64,000 bases of DNA from Nitrosomonas sp. Nm84. GTDB lineage: Bacteria > Pseudomonadota > Gammaproteobacteria > Burkholderiales > Nitrosomonadaceae. The stretch covers positions 126,699 to 190,698 of the forward strand of contig NZ_QJJP01000003.1 of assembly GCF_003201565.1 (NCBI RefSeq), written 5' to 3'. The notes beneath the pieces were generated by a model, which made no database searches, was not told the DNA's origin, and saw only the letters and a program-made list of their open reading frames with translations. A program made the translations under genes and the position numbers. Position 1 is the first letter of the stretch; each line of letters starts with the position of its first letter. Positions 9,096-20,055 of the stretch are shown in pieces.

Positions 9096-9128
9096 ATTAG
9101 CGGCAAGACAATGTATTTATCCGCTAAT
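9096..9128. promoter_or_regulatory. Inverted repeat upstream of acnA
   Basis: ATTAGCGG (9096-9103) and CCGCTAAT (9121-9128) are perfect 8-bp arms separated by 17 bases, 26 bp before the acnA start. It could be an operator or a leader hairpin; no T-run argues against a classical terminator. CAGGAA at 9142-9147 is the acnA ribosome site. Confidence 0.4.
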
Positions 9129-9154
9129 CTGCACTTTTCTTCAGGAACATTACC

Positions 9155-12088
9155 ATGAACCACAATCTATTCAATAGCCTGCATGAATTATCCATTGCAC
9201 CGGGCAACAGCGCGAAATACTATTCGCTTCCGGCGTTGGAAAAAAGTGGGGTTGGCAAGATTTCCTGTCTGCCGGTTTCGATTCGAATCATATTAGAATC
9301 AGTTCTACGCAATTATGACGACAAAAAGATTACCGAAGCGCATATCCGGCAATTGGCAAATTGGCAGCCCAACGCCGATAGAGTCGACGAAATACCGTTT
9401 GTCGTTTCGCGCATCGTTTTGCAGGATTTCACCGGTGTACCGCTGCTGGTGGATCTGGCTGCCATGCGCAGTGCAGCGGTAAAACTGGGAAAAGATCCTA
9501 AGCGGATAGAACCATTGGTACCGGTTGATCTGGTCGTTGATCATTCTATTCAGATTGATTATTACGGAACGGAAGATGCGCTGGAGCGCAACATGGAAAT
9601 CGAATTTTCCCGTAATAACGAACGCTATCAATTTATTAAATGGGGAATGCAAGCCTTTGACACGTTCAAAGTGATACCGCCTGGAATTGGTATCATACAT
9701 CAGGTCAACCTCGAATATCTTGCCCGGGGCGTACATCATAAGGATGGAATAGTCTTTCCTGATACTTTGGTAGGCACCGACTCGCATACCACGATGATTA
9801 ACGGTATCGGTGTCGTCGGTTGGGGTGTTGGCGGCATTGAGGCTGAGGCCGGCATGCTGGGGCAGCCGGTTTATTTCCTGACACCCGATGTCGTGGGTGT
9901 CAACTTGACCGGTCACCTACGTGAGGGCGTCACCGCAACGGACCTGGTTTTAACGATCACCGAAATGCTGCGCAAAGCCAATGTGGTCGGCAAATTCGTT
10001 GAGTTTTTCGGGGAAGGAACGGCTTCGCTGACATTACCTGATCGCGCCACGATTGCCAATATGGCGCCTGAATATGGCGCAACCATGGGTTTCTTTCCGG
10101 TTGATGACGTCACCATTGAATATTTCAGAGGTACGGGGCGTAGCCAGGAAGAAATTACCGCATTCCAGGCTTATTTCAAAGCGCAGGGGATGTATGGCAT
10201 TCCACGCCAGGGAGATATTAATTACACCCGCGAGCTAGCGCTTGATTTAGGCTCAGTCACAACGTCATTGGCAGGCCCCAAGCGCCCACAGGACCGCATT
10301 GAACTCGCTGCAATCCAATCCAAGTTCACTGAACTCTTTAATAAGCCTGTCACGGAAAGCGGCTATGGGAAACATGATGATGATATCAATCAACGCTATT
10401 TGACGCGTGATATCCATACTCAGGATCCTGATGTTTGCACGCACATCGGTCCTGACAATATCGATGAAAATCGACGATCACCGTCCGGCCCGCACAATGC
10501 TGCACCTGCGACGAACAATAATCGGCCAGCGAAAAAAACTGCGCCGGCAGAACGACGCATGGTCTCGCGCAACATCACGGAAATGACCAGTAATCGCCCG
10601 ACACCTCACGCCATTGATTTACCCGTTGATGAAAGCAGCTCCCACATTAATTTGGGTCATGGTGATGTATTGATTGCTGCCATTACGTCCTGCACCAACA
10701 CATCCAATCCAAGCGTTCTCCTCGCGGCAGGATTATTGGCCAAAAAAGCGGTTGAAAAAGGATTGTCGGTGAAACACTATATCAAAACATCGCTGGCGCC
10801 CGGTTCGCGTGTGGTCACCGATTATCTGACCGTCACGGGACTGCTGCCCTATCTTGATCAACTTGGTTTTGATGTGGCCGGTTATGGATGCACGACATGC
10901 ATCGGCAATGCAGGGCCACTGGCGGACCCAATTGAAGAGGCTATTGTTAAGAATGACTTGGTTTGTGCGGCTGTACTGTCAGGAAATCGCAATTTCGAAG
11001 CCCGCATTCACCCGAATATTCGCGCCAATTTCTTAGCCTCACCGCCGCTGGTTGTCGCCTATGCCATCGCGGGCAGTATTTTAAAAGATCTTACCAGCGA
11101 GCCTTTAGGTATCGGCAAAAATAATCAGCCTGTGTGGCTTAAAGATGTCTGGCCCAGCAGCGCAGAAATCCATGCACTGCTGAAATTTGCCACCAACGCA
11201 GACACTTACCGGCAACTCTACAGCAACCTGACCAAGGATTATCAACTGTGGAATGATGTCACTTCCGTCACCGGACAAACTTACAATTGGCCGCAATCCA
11301 CGTATATCGCGGAACCGCCTTTTTTCCAGGATTTTTCACTGCAGCCGGCGGCTTCCAATGGTACGATTAGCATCCAAAATGCCTACGCACTGGGCATTTT
11401 TGGTGATTCTGTTACAACCGACCATATCAGTCCGGCTGGCTCCATCAAGGATACTTCGCCGGCTGGACGTTATCTGCTGGATCATGATGTCGCCAAAACC
11501 GATTTTAATAGCTACGGTGCCCGTCGAGGCAACCATGAAGTGATGATGCGCGGCACATTTGCCAATGTTCGCATCAAGAATCTCATGATTCCCGGTAGTG
11601 AAGGCGGTGTCACGTTATATCAAGGTGCCACCGATGCTGAGCCTGTGCAAATGAGCATTTATGATGCCGCCATGCAATACCAATCACATGGTATTCCCAC
11701 CGTTGTTTTTGGCGGTAAGGAATATGGCACCGGCTCCAGTCGCGACTGGGCTGCCAAGGGAACACAGTTACTGGGCGTCAAGGCGGTCATTGCAGTTAGT
11801 TTTGAACGCATACACCGCAGCAATCTGCTCGGCATGGGTGTGCTGCCATTACAATTTAAAGATAACGACAACGTTAATTCATTGGGTATTCAAGGTAACG
11901 AGCGGTTTGACATTATGGATTTGGATAACATCCAACCACAAAAAGATGTCACCTTGGTCATTCGAAGGAAAGACGGCACCAGCAAATCGGTTCAGCTGCT
12001 CTGCCGCATTGATACCGCCATCGAGGTCGATTATTACCGGAGTGGCGGCATTTTGCCTTATGTACTTAGAGAACTCATGAATCATTAA
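9155..12088 (+). CDS. acnA: Aconitate hydratase A (with an unusual internal insertion)
   Basis: A 977-residue aconitase that isomerises citrate and isocitrate in the TCA cycle. The three [4Fe-4S] cysteines are at about 513 (ITSCTNTSN), 579 and 582 ([12 protein letters not shown]). The DSHTTM segment, SLAPGSRVV and the swivel-domain motif [18 protein letters not shown] are all present. It is clearly longer than the AcnA norm of about 890. The extra sequence is a polar, low-complexity stretch at about residues 405-485 (Asn, Pro, Arg and Thr rich, with [14 protein letters not shown] inside) between the conserved [10 protein letters not shown] and [11 protein letters not shown] segments. The catalytic residues are intact, so the enzyme should be active. 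A dispersed repeat begins two bases after the stop. Confidence 0.95.
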   Translation: MNHNLFNSLHELSIAPGNSAKYYSLPALEKSGVGKISCLPVSIRIILESVLRNYDDKKITEAHIRQLANWQPNADRVDEIPFVVSRIVLQDFTGVPLLVDLAAMRSAAVKLGKDPKRIEPLVPVDLVVDHSIQIDYYGTEDALERNMEIEFSRNNERYQFIKWGMQAFDTFKVIPPGIGIIHQVNLEYLARGVHHKDGIVFPDTLVGTDSHTTMINGIGVVGWGVGGIEAEAGMLGQPVYFLTPDVVGVNLTGHLREGVTATDLVLTITEMLRKANVVGKFVEFFGEGTASLTLPDRATIANMAPEYGATMGFFPVDDVTIEYFRGTGRSQEEITAFQAYFKAQGMYGIPRQGDINYTRELALDLGSVTTSLAGPKRPQDRIELAAIQSKFTELFNKPVTESGYGKHDDDINQRYLTRDIHTQDPDVCTHIGPDNIDENRRSPSGPHNAAPATNNNRPAKKTAPAERRMVSRNITEMTSNRPTPHAIDLPVDESSSHINLGHGDVLIAAITSCTNTSNPSVLLAAGLLAKKAVEKGLSVKHYIKTSLAPGSRVVTDYLTVTGLLPYLDQLGFDVAGYGCTTCIGNAGPLADPIEEAIVKNDLVCAAVLSGNRNFEARIHPNIRANFLASPPLVVAYAIAGSILKDLTSEPLGIGKNNQPVWLKDVWPSSAEIHALLKFATNADTYRQLYSNLTKDYQLWNDVTSVTGQTYNWPQSTYIAEPPFFQDFSLQPAASNGTISIQNAYALGIFGDSVTTDHISPAGSIKDTSPAGRYLLDHDVAKTDFNSYGARRGNHEVMMRGTFANVRIKNLMIPGSEGGVTLYQGATDAEPVQMSIYDAAMQYQSHGIPTVVFGGKEYGTGSSRDWAAKGTQLLGVKAVIAVSFERIHRSNLLGMGVLPLQFKDNDNVNSLGIQGNERFDIMDLDNIQPQKDVTLVIRRKDGTSKSVQLLCRIDTAIEVDYYRSGGILPYVLRELMNH

Positions 12089-12090
12089 CA

Positions 12091-12136
12091 GGCTTTGAAA
12101 AACGATCTGCGTTGTCGCTACCGTGTTAAAAACAGG
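12091..12136 (+). repeat. Partial copy of the CTAG-flanked dispersed repeat
   Basis: CAGGCTTTGAAAAACGATCTG, then CGTTGTCGCTACCGTGTTAAAAACAGGCTCAA in pieces, matches the left half of the full element at 20395-20542 in the same orientation. It starts two bases after the acnA stop and lies between convergent acnA and galU. Confidence 0.7.
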
Positions 12137-12176
12137 CTCAAGTGGGTCAAAACGCATCAGTCATCTGTAACAAACA

Positions 12177-12206
12177 ACAACAGCTATTTTGCTAATTAGC
12201 TGTTGT
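12177..12206. terminator. Bidirectional rho-independent terminator between acnA and galU
   Basis: ACAACAGCTA (12177-12186) and TAGCTGTTGT (12197-12206) form a perfect 10-bp stem with a 10-base loop. T-rich sequence follows on both strands (CTTATT on plus, TTGTTTGTT on minus). It sits between two convergent genes, so it can serve both. Confidence 0.7.
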
Positions 12207-12257
12207 CTTATTCATCCAATTCTATTGGGATTTATTTCGTTACATTTCTCAGCATGT

Positions 12258-13133
12258 TTAACTCTTTATTAAATCGTGCAAGTATTCTTCAAACTCTTTT
12301 TTTAGATCCGGATGTTGTAAAGCAAATTCCACAGTCGCCTTTAAATAACCGGATTTACTACCACAATCGAAACGTTTGCCTTCAAATTCATAGCCGAGTA
12401 CTGTTTCTTCTTTTAACAGCTTTGCGATTGCATCGGTAAGTTGAATTTCATTGCCGGCGCCGCGTTGTGTTTGCTCCAGAAGCCTGAAAATGCGCGGCGT
12501 CAGGATATAGCGACCGACCACAGCCAGATTGGAAGGCGCTTTATCAATGGCGGGTTTCTCAACAATCGCATTGACCTTGGACAAACGCTCAGCCGTCGGT
12601 GAGCCATCGATAATGCCGTATCGATTGACTGTCTCATGAGGCACCTGCTCGATTCCCAGCACCGAGCAATGATGGTGACTATAAACATCGACCATTTGGT
12701 TCAAACAGGTTCTTTCACCGGCATCGATCAAATCGTCGGCTAGCAATACTGCAAAAGGCTCATCGCCCACAACGGATTGTGCACATAAAACGGCATGCCC
12801 AAGTCCCAGCGCCTCTGCTTGTCGGATATACACGCAATCAATATGCGATGGCAGAATATTACGAACAATGTCGAGCATTTCCTGTTTATCGCCTGCTTCC
12901 AGATTTGCCTCCAGTTCAAAGGCTTTATCAAAGTGATCGGGAATTGAACTCTTGTTACGCCCTATAATGAAAATTAATACATCAATTCCTGCGGCCACGG
13001 CTTCTTCTGCGGCAAACTGAATCAGCGGCTTATCAACGATGGGAAGCATTTCCTTTGGATTGGCCTTGGTCGCCGGCAAAAAACGCGTTCCCAATCCAGC
13101 AACAGGAAAAACAGCTTTTCGTATCGCTTTCAT
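12258..13133 (-). CDS. galU: UTP--glucose-1-phosphate uridylyltransferase
   Basis: A 291-residue enzyme making UDP-glucose from UTP and glucose-1-phosphate. The nucleotidyltransferase signature is [20 protein letters not shown] with [13 protein letters not shown]; the sugar-binding region includes VLLADDLID and the [11 protein letters not shown] segment. Length and ends are normal for bacterial GalU. It lies downstream of galE on the same strand (78 bp gap), so the pair supplies UDP-glucose and UDP-galactose for surface polysaccharide or glycogen. It ends at the bidirectional terminator shared with acnA. Confidence 0.95.
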   Translation of the reverse strand: MKAIRKAVFPVAGLGTRFLPATKANPKEMLPIVDKPLIQFAAEEAVAAGIDVLIFIIGRNKSSIPDHFDKAFELEANLEAGDKQEMLDIVRNILPSHIDCVYIRQAEALGLGHAVLCAQSVVGDEPFAVLLADDLIDAGERTCLNQMVDVYSHHHCSVLGIEQVPHETVNRYGIIDGSPTAERLSKVNAIVEKPAIDKAPSNLAVVGRYILTPRIFRLLEQTQRGAGNEIQLTDAIAKLLKEETVLGYEFEGKRFDCGSKSGYLKATVEFALQHPDLKKEFEEYLHDLIKS

Positions 13134-13211
13134 TTGAAGCTCTCCTTAATTGTGAATGTATTATGATCAGACTTCATGCAGTTACTGATAAATCAGGAAG
13201 AATAATCCCGA

Positions 13212-14246
13212 TCAACTTTGATAACCCTTGGGATTGGTACTCTGCCAATGCCAGCTACTCGCACACATCTCTTCCAATCCAAGTTTTGCTTGCCACCCCA
13301 TCAACTCGAAAGCACGCCCTGGATCAGCATAAAAGCACGCAATATCACCGGAACGCCTGGGTGCAATCTGGCATGGAATAGACCGCTTGCTCGCTTGCTC
13401 ATAAGCATGTACGACATCCAAAACACTATAGCCCCGGCCAGTCCCCAGATTTACAGTCAGGCAACCTGCATATTTGTTAGCTTGTGCATCCTGTGAAGCT
13501 TTTAGTGCTTCCAATGCTTTGAGATGTCCGAGTGCTAAGTCAACCACATGAATATAATCTCGTACGCCAGTGCCATCCGGGGTAGGATAATCATTGCCCC
13601 ATACGTTCAGCGCTTCTCGTCGTCCTACCGCAACTTGCGCTACAAAAGGCATTAAATTATTTGGCACTCCTTGCGGATCTTCGCCGATCAATCCGCTGGG
13701 ATGCGCACCTACAGGGTTGAAGTAACGCAATATGCTGATGCGGAATGAATGATCGCTATGTTGCAGATCACGCAGTATCTCCTCGATCATCAACTTGCTA
13801 CGTCCGTACGGGCTGGTAGGTGAAAGTGGATGATTTTCTGTCAATGGCAACTGCACCGGATCACCATAAACAGTCGCAGAAGAACTGAACACCAGCGTTT
13901 TAACACTGCATTCCTGCATGGCCTCCAGTAGGCGCAACGTACCCACCACATTATTGTCGTAATACCAAAGTGGTTGCTCAACCGATTCGCCTACCGCTTT
14001 AAGACCGGCAAAGTGAATGACAGCAATGGCTTGGCTTTGCTTAAGCGCAGCTACCAGGGCAGCACGATCACGGCAATCACCTTGTATCAATTCCAGTTTC
14101 TTACCGGTAATTTGCTCTACGCGCGCCAGTGCTTCAGGATTACTGTTACAGAAATTATCAAAGACTGTCACATTAAAGCCCGCATTCAGCAATTCAACAC
14201 ACGTATGCGATCCAATATAACCGGCACCACCAGTAACAAGAATCAT
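13212..14246 (-). CDS. galE: UDP-glucose 4-epimerase
   Basis: A 344-residue short-chain dehydrogenase-like epimerase interconverting UDP-glucose and UDP-galactose with tightly bound NAD. The NAD-binding motif is TGGAGYIGSH (Gly6, Gly9, Gly12). The catalytic set is Ser122 in FSSSATVYG and Tyr147/Lys151 in SPYGRSK. The C-terminal half has the NLGTGRGYSVLDVV and PCQIAPRRSGD segments typical of GalE. Length is normal. It is the first gene of a minus-strand galE-galU pair and is 78 bp downstream of the DHH gene. Confidence 0.95.
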   Translation of the reverse strand: MILVTGGAGYIGSHTCVELLNAGFNVTVFDNFCNSNPEALARVEQITGKKLELIQGDCRDRAALVAALKQSQAIAVIHFAGLKAVGESVEQPLWYYDNNVVGTLRLLEAMQECSVKTLVFSSSATVYGDPVQLPLTENHPLSPTSPYGRSKLMIEEILRDLQHSDHSFRISILRYFNPVGAHPSGLIGEDPQGVPNNLMPFVAQVAVGRREALNVWGNDYPTPDGTGVRDYIHVVDLALGHLKALEALKASQDAQANKYAGCLTVNLGTGRGYSVLDVVHAYEQASKRSIPCQIAPRRSGDIACFYADPGRAFELMGWQAKLGLEEMCASSWHWQSTNPKGYQS

Positions 14247-14324
14247 CGTTATAAGCCTCGGTAAGGAAAGGTAGATCGATTCAATTGCTTTGAAATTCGC
14301 TCAAACTTTGAGAGTTCTGCCAAA

Positions 14325-15284
14325 TTAATCGTGAAAATGCTGCTTAAAATTCGTCACAAAATAATCAAGAGAATCGATGGGTAAATGATTGATTCCCGCT
14401 GCGGCCTTACGCCCTCCACCGGTATCAAATTGCAAGCACAACACATCAGCTCCCTGTGGGTTTACCAATGAAGCTCGCACACTCACCGTGTAGTTTCCAC
14501 TCTGATTGCGCGTAATCACCGCATGTGCGCGTTTTGGATTCTCATTGGCTAATTTGTTGGCAAAAATACCACTGACACGTCTTGCCCAGGGTGCATCCGG
14601 CAATAAATAAGCGGCGCCGTGATCGTCACTTACCAATGGTTGTAATGAGTTCGCATGATTCATATCATCTTTAAACCCCGCAGCAAGCCTGGTAAAAGCA
14701 GTCGACTGGGCGATGAAATCGAAGGGACTGGTATAAGGCTTTATTTCTTCGTACAAATCTTCCGGATGAAAATGCAGATCCGCCACACTATCACCGTAAC
14801 CGTTGTAATTCAGGTATTCACCCAGACACGCAAGCTGTTCTATTTCCACTTCCGTGAGCCCTGCCGAGCTTGCAAGCTGTCGGGCTTTTTGTATGAGATT
14901 ATCGCCAAAAGCAGCCGTAATTGCCCATAAATGAAACCTTCCCTTCAGATGTTGATCAACCAGAAGACTGGTGCATACGTCTGCCGACAGATCGATATGC
15001 GTGGTCAGATTGTGATGTTGCGGTATTTCTCCGGCATGATGATGATCAAAATATTCAACGATGACACCGGCTTCCAGCAAGCGCATTAATCCTTTGCGAT
15101 TGCTGTCCAAAGAAATATCCAGTACCGTCACCCGGTCTCCCGCATGCGCTTCTACCCGATCTAGCAACTTGATATCGCGCTTGACTCCGGTAACCAGACT
15201 GGCAGTTGCTGGATCTGCCAACCTCAGCTGATGCAATGCACATAATCCATCTGCATCGCCATTAAATACATAATAATGATTCAT
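14325..15284 (-). CDS. DHH-family phosphohydrolase-like protein
   Basis: A 319-residue protein with DHH superfamily metal-binding motifs: FNGDADGLCALHQ at the N-terminus, VTVLDISLDSN, and VEYFDHHHAGEIP (the DHH motif). A C-terminal Gly-rich QFDTGGGRKAAAGINHLP segment matches the DHHA1-type substrate-binding end. Relatives include RecJ, nano-RNases and cyclic-dinucleotide phosphodiesterases, plus a group annotated only as DHH or acetyltransferase. It is shorter than RecJ, so a small nucleic-acid or nucleotide phosphoesterase is likely. It lies between cysNC and galE on the same strand. Confidence 0.75.
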   Translation of the reverse strand: MNHYYVFNGDADGLCALHQLRLADPATASLVTGVKRDIKLLDRVEAHAGDRVTVLDISLDSNRKGLMRLLEAGVIVEYFDHHHAGEIPQHHNLTTHIDLSADVCTSLLVDQHLKGRFHLWAITAAFGDNLIQKARQLASSAGLTEVEIEQLACLGEYLNYNGYGDSVADLHFHPEDLYEEIKPYTSPFDFIAQSTAFTRLAAGFKDDMNHANSLQPLVSDDHGAAYLLPDAPWARRVSGIFANKLANENPKRAHAVITRNQSGNYTVSVRASLVNPQGADVLCLQFDTGGGRKAAAGINHLPIDSLDYFVTNFKQHFHD

Positions 15285-15357
15285 ATTGATAGGATGAGTG
15301 ATTTATTCGTGGATATTGGCTAATCGAGATCCTTCATGTCATTGGCACATACCGACA

Positions 15358-17268
15358 TCAAGGCTGACCCAGTGCGCCGGCATTCGTGAGATGGTTGATA
15401 ATCTGCTCAACAGCCTGCTCCGGAGTTTGCGTCATGGTATTAATGTGAACTTCCGCATTCTCTGGCGTCTCATAAGGTGAATCAATGCCGGTAAAGTTTT
15501 TTAACTCCCCGCGGCGCATTTTTTTGTATAACCCTTTGGGATCGCGTTCTTCCGCCACGTGAATCGGTGTATCGATGAATATTTCAAAGAATTCACCCTG
15601 CTCTACCAGCTCCCGTGCCATCCTTCGTTCAGAACGAAATGGTGAAATAAACGATACTAGAACGATTTGTCCCGCATCAACCATCAATTTGGCAACTTCG
15701 GCAATGCGGCGAATATTTTCAACCCGGTCAGTATCGGTAAAGCCGAGATCCTTATTAAGACCGTGGCGCACATTATCGCCATCCAGCAGATAGGTGTGTT
15801 TACCCAGCGAATAGAGCTTCTTCTCAACCAGATTGGCAATGGTCGATTTACCGCTACCGGATAATCCGGTAAACCAAAGTATGAAAGGTTTCTGTCCTTT
15901 AATGGCGGCATGTGCCTGTTTATTGATATTGATGGCCTGCCAATGAATATTTTGCGACCGGCGTAAAGCAAAATGCAGCATGCCGGCACCAACCGTATTA
16001 TTGGTCAAACGATCAATCATGATAAAACCACCGGTATCACGATCTTCTTTGTAGGGATCAAACGCAAGCAACTGATCGGAACTCAGATTACAAATCCCGA
16101 TTTCATTGAGTTCCAGTTTCGTGACAGCAACATGTTCGAGTGTATTGACGTTCACCTTATATTTCAGCATTGAAACATTGGCTGTTACCGTTCTCGTTCC
16201 AATCTTCATTAAATAAGGTCTACCGGGAAGCATCGGCTCATCGGACATCCATACGATGGTCGCTTCGAATTGATCAGCCACACTCGGCGGTGAATCAGTC
16301 GCTGCAAGAATATCACCCCGACTGATATCGATTTCATCAGTCAGCGTCAGTGTGATGGATTGCCCTGAAATTGCTTGCTTAAGATCTCCATCGCTGGTTA
16401 CGATGCGTGCAACACGACTTTCCTTACCTGCGGGCAGAACTCGAACAGGATCACCAGGTCTGATGTTGCCACGAACAACGATACCGGAATAACCGCGAAA
16501 ATCTAAATTGGGGCGATTGACCCATTGCACAGGCATACGAAAAACCCCAGGTTCCTCCCCTACATCCTCAACTTGAACATTCTCCAGATGCCCCATCAAC
16601 GTTACCCCATGATACCAGGGCGTGTTCGCACTCAGTGCGGTAATATTATCGCCTTTCAGAGCGGACATCGGAATTGTTACGATATTCTGCAGACCTACTT
16701 CTTTAGCAAAGATACGATAATCTCGATCAATCTGATTATAAATCTCTTCAGAGTACGCCACCATATCCAGCTTATTGATCGCCAGTACCACATGCCGAAT
16801 TCCAATCAATGAGACCAAATAGCTATGCCGCCGAGTCTGCGTCAATACACCTTTACGCGCATCGATCAAAATAATCGCAACATCGGCGGTTGAAGCGCCG
16901 GTGATCATATTACGCGTATATTGTTCATGCCCCGGCGTATCCGCTACGATAAATTTACGTTTATCCGTCGAAAAAAAACGATACGCCACATCAATGGTAA
17001 TGCCTTGCTCGCGCTCTGCCGAAAGCCCATCCACCAAAAGTGCGAAATCGAGATCACCTGCTTGCGTACCCACTTTCTTGGAGTCTACTTCCAACTGAGC
17101 CAGTTGATCTTCAAACAACATCTTAGATTCATACAGCATGCGTCCGATCAGTGTACTTTTTCCATCATCAACACTGCCGCAGGTGATAAAACGCAATAAG
17201 CTCTTATTCTCATGAGTCTTTAAGTACAACTCAATATCTTCGGCGATCAAATCAGATACATGTGCCAT
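15358..17268 (-). CDS. cysNC: Bifunctional sulfate adenylyltransferase subunit 1 / adenylylsulfate kinase
   Basis: A 636-residue fusion. The N-terminal GTPase part (about 1-440) has FITCGSVDDGKSTLIGR, DTPGHEQYTRNM and the NKLD box, followed by EF-Tu-like beta domains. The C-terminal APS kinase (about 450-636) has WFTGLSGSGKSTIA, LDGDNVRHGLNKDLGFT and FIDTPIHVAEERDPKGLYKK. It drives ATP sulfurylase with GTP hydrolysis and phosphorylates APS to PAPS. Its start overlaps the cysD stop (TAATG on the minus strand), so the two subunits are translationally coupled. No reductase gene is next to it here. Confidence 0.95.
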   Translation of the reverse strand: MAHVSDLIAEDIELYLKTHENKSLLRFITCGSVDDGKSTLIGRMLYESKMLFEDQLAQLEVDSKKVGTQAGDLDFALLVDGLSAEREQGITIDVAYRFFSTDKRKFIVADTPGHEQYTRNMITGASTADVAIILIDARKGVLTQTRRHSYLVSLIGIRHVVLAINKLDMVAYSEEIYNQIDRDYRIFAKEVGLQNIVTIPMSALKGDNITALSANTPWYHGVTLMGHLENVQVEDVGEEPGVFRMPVQWVNRPNLDFRGYSGIVVRGNIRPGDPVRVLPAGKESRVARIVTSDGDLKQAISGQSITLTLTDEIDISRGDILAATDSPPSVADQFEATIVWMSDEPMLPGRPYLMKIGTRTVTANVSMLKYKVNVNTLEHVAVTKLELNEIGICNLSSDQLLAFDPYKEDRDTGGFIMIDRLTNNTVGAGMLHFALRRSQNIHWQAININKQAHAAIKGQKPFILWFTGLSGSGKSTIANLVEKKLYSLGKHTYLLDGDNVRHGLNKDLGFTDTDRVENIRRIAEVAKLMVDAGQIVLVSFISPFRSERRMARELVEQGEFFEIFIDTPIHVAEERDPKGLYKKMRRGELKNFTGIDSPYETPENAEVHINTMTQTPEQAVEQIINHLTNAGALGQP

Positions 17269-18170
17269 TAGAAGTACCCCTCCTGTTTCTTTTTCTCCAT
17301 CGAACCTGTGGAATCATGATCGATCAATCGACCTTGTCGCTCGGATGTTTTTGTCAGCAGCATTTCTTGAATGATGGCCGTCAAAGAGCTCGCCTCACTC
17401 TCAATCGCCCCGGTTAATGGATAACAACCCAGTGTGCGAAAGCGTACTTTCTTCATCATCGGAACTTCGCCTTTGTGCATCGGCAAACGATCGTCATCCA
17501 CCATAATCAATGTGCCATCGCGTTCTACAACAGGACGTTCTTTGGCAAAATACAGCGGTACGATGGGAATATTATTCAGGTAGATATATTGCCAAATATC
17601 GAGCTCGGTCCAATTCGATAAAGGAAACACCCGAATACTTTCGCCTTTATTTTTACGCGTGTTATACAAACGCCACAGTTCAGGACGCTGCAATTTGGGG
17701 TCCCATCGATGCTGCGCCGAGCGGATTGAAAAAATGCGTTCCTTAGCGCGCGATTTCTCTTCATCCCGACGTGCGCCGCCGAATGCCACATCAAAACCAT
17801 ATTTATCCAGCGCCTGTTTCAGGCCTTCTGTTTTCCAGATATCCGTATGAACTGCGGAGCCATGCGTAAATGGATTAATTCCCTTTGCAACTCCTTCAGG
17901 ATTAATGTGCACAATTAGATCCAGCCCAAGTTTTTTTGCCATCACGTCACGAAATTCAATCATTTCTCTGAATTTCCATGTTGTGTCAACATGCAGTAGT
18001 GGAAAAGGCGGTTTTGAAGGATAAAATGCCTTGACTGCAAGATGCAGCATCACTGCACTATCTTTGCCGATGGAATAGAGCATCACCGGATGCTCGCACT
18101 CCGCAACAACCTCCCGCATGATTTGTATACTTTCCGCTTCAAGGCGTTGTAAATGTGTCAACATTGTCAA
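17268..18170 (-). CDS. cysD: Sulfate adenylyltransferase subunit 2
   Basis: A 300-residue PP-loop ATP pyrophosphatase, the catalytic subunit of ATP sulfurylase. The PP-loop variant is [13 protein letters not shown] near residues 32-44. [18 protein letters not shown] and [15 protein letters not shown] are family signatures, and the C-terminus ([13 protein letters not shown]) is standard. MLTHLQ, two codons inside, is an alternative start. It leads the cysD-cysNC operon. The 283-bp gap upstream (18171-18453) is A/T rich and presumably holds the promoter; no clear CysB-like site is visible. Confidence 0.95.
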   Translation of the reverse strand: MTMLTHLQRLEAESIQIMREVVAECEHPVMLYSIGKDSAVMLHLAVKAFYPSKPPFPLLHVDTTWKFREMIEFRDVMAKKLGLDLIVHINPEGVAKGINPFTHGSAVHTDIWKTEGLKQALDKYGFDVAFGGARRDEEKSRAKERIFSIRSAQHRWDPKLQRPELWRLYNTRKNKGESIRVFPLSNWTELDIWQYIYLNNIPIVPLYFAKERPVVERDGTLIMVDDDRLPMHKGEVPMMKKVRFRTLGCYPLTGAIESEASSLTAIIQEMLLTKTSERQGRLIDHDSTGSMEKKKQEGYF

Positions 18171-18453
18171 TAATTTCCTTAATTATTAGAACTTAGCAGG
18201 GTTATGTTAATACAATTTCGGATTCTTAAAATTGCGAAATAAGCTATTTTATTGCTGCAATCTTTAATTTTTATTACATCGGAGGGCGTAACTTATAATC
18301 CGTTAGAATTGTGTAATTTTAGTAGGTTAAATATATAAATTAGGACTTGATTCTTAGCACATTATAGATTAATTCCATGTCTCCTGTAAGGCACAACATT
18401 CATTCAATTCGCTAGCAATTACCGCGCCACACACAAAATATATTGATTTATAA

Positions 18454-20055
18454 TCACAAAAGGCTAATCAACACCTCAAAGTATAAAAAATCGGTATTGC
18501 CCGAACGTTGATCAATATGGGTTGGCTGTGCCGCTATTCGTTTTTTTACAAATTCCCCAGCAAAGAAATGGGTGTAGCCCAATATCGTGCTAATTCTGGG
18601 TGTGACTTGATAGCGAATGCGTCCTTCAAATGCACTACCTGCATGATCGCCGCTTTGTCCAGTTTTATCCCGATTAAATCCGGGATCCGGCAGAGTATTA
18701 CTAATATTGCCGTTGAGGATATCGAACATGCGATCGGTACTGCTGGCCAACCAAAACCAAGCGTATGTGGCTTCAAAACCTAGCTTCTGCGTTGGCTGAA
18801 GGTCAAATCTGACTTTTGGGGTCTCGATATTCTCATAAACCATATAATGGTCTGCCGACCAGGGCCGTGCAAAACCAAAAAAACGATCAAAGCGATTATC
18901 GACATTGTCATTAGGGTTGCGGTCACCGGTGGCATAACCGTAAAAACCCATAACCCGAGGTTTCCACGGGTGATTGAAAGTTCGACCTACTTCGGCAGTA
19001 TAGCCATAGGCATCTTGACGTTGGGTACCGCTATAACCGAGTTGATAATTGAAACTGGCATCAAAATCCAGAATATTTCCAACTTTGCCATAGGCGCGAA
19101 ACCCTGGCATATGAATTTCCCGATCCAGTTTGTTGGTTGCAGTAAAACCATTGGGGTCGGCCGTTTGCTTTTGACCCATGTAGTACGGCTGTATCGTGAT
19201 GATATCAGACCACCTACGCCAATAACCGATTGTACCAAAAACCCACAAATGATCATTGGCTTCATCGAATCTGGTTTGCAAGCGCCGAACCGGTTGCATA
19301 CCAAACATTTCAACTTCCCAATCATTGGCTTCTCGACCTATATTCAGACGAAAGCCTTCAAATGAATTAGTGGTGTTGCGCCATTCGTTACGCGCAATAA
19401 AACGCCGGTCTGTTGTTTCATAAGCCATACGTCCTACGCGAAAACGAATCGGACGATTCTGATCGCGATCATCCGCGCCCAGTGCATTTTTGAAATATAA
19501 CTCGCCATACGCATTGATCAGGTCGTATTCATTTCTTTCCTGATCAGTGATTGCGTGTCTATTGTTATATACCCGCGAATCTTGAAATTCCACAGCAAAA
19601 CGGAAAGGATCGAGAATATCTCTTATCCCCAGCCAAGCGCGCGAACGCAGAAAAAAAGGATCATTATTCCCACCTTCGACATACCGTATATCGTTATGGC
19701 GATGCTCGTAACGTGTGCGCCATTCAAAGCCGACATCCAACCAGGTGATATCCTTAAATGCCTTCACACCGATATCGCTTAACCGACGTACATACCGTGG
19801 CGGATCTGATTCCGGATTGGTAGCATAGCTATCAGAACGTCGATAATAGCTCGTCGATTGCTTGTTGGCTTCCGGCACGATGGCAGGTAACGATTTGGCG
19901 GAATCTGATGACGCGCCTCCCACTGCTTTTTTTGCATCCAGTGCCTCTGCTTGCACTGTTCGAGTGACACCCGATTCCATCATTTGAGACTTGGCGGAAT
20001 GAGCAGTAAATGCACTCAACACCACAATGTGTAACAAGAACCACAGAAACTTCAC
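18454..20055 (-). CDS. Alginate-export-family outer-membrane porin
   Basis: A 533-residue protein with an N-terminal signal peptide (MKFLWFLLHIVVLSAFTAHS) and the alginate-export beta-barrel domain from about residue 105: WLDVGFEWRTRYEHRHND, FFLRSRAWLGIRD, RVGRMAYETTDRRFIARNEWRN, FEGFRLNIG. The C-terminus ends in LISLL after an aromatic strand, as a barrel should. The domain is widespread in betaproteobacteria that make no alginate, so it is better read as a general anion or polysaccharide porin. It is monocistronic, divergent from nothing close, and followed at its 3' side by cysD on the same strand. Confidence 0.85.
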   Translation of the reverse strand: MKFLWFLLHIVVLSAFTAHSAKSQMMESGVTRTVQAEALDAKKAVGGASSDSAKSLPAIVPEANKQSTSYYRRSDSYATNPESDPPRYVRRLSDIGVKAFKDITWLDVGFEWRTRYEHRHNDIRYVEGGNNDPFFLRSRAWLGIRDILDPFRFAVEFQDSRVYNNRHAITDQERNEYDLINAYGELYFKNALGADDRDQNRPIRFRVGRMAYETTDRRFIARNEWRNTTNSFEGFRLNIGREANDWEVEMFGMQPVRRLQTRFDEANDHLWVFGTIGYWRRWSDIITIQPYYMGQKQTADPNGFTATNKLDREIHMPGFRAYGKVGNILDFDASFNYQLGYSGTQRQDAYGYTAEVGRTFNHPWKPRVMGFYGYATGDRNPNDNVDNRFDRFFGFARPWSADHYMVYENIETPKVRFDLQPTQKLGFEATYAWFWLASSTDRMFDILNGNISNTLPDPGFNRDKTGQSGDHAGSAFEGRIRYQVTPRISTILGYTHFFAGEFVKKRIAAQPTHIDQRSGNTDFLYFEVLISLL

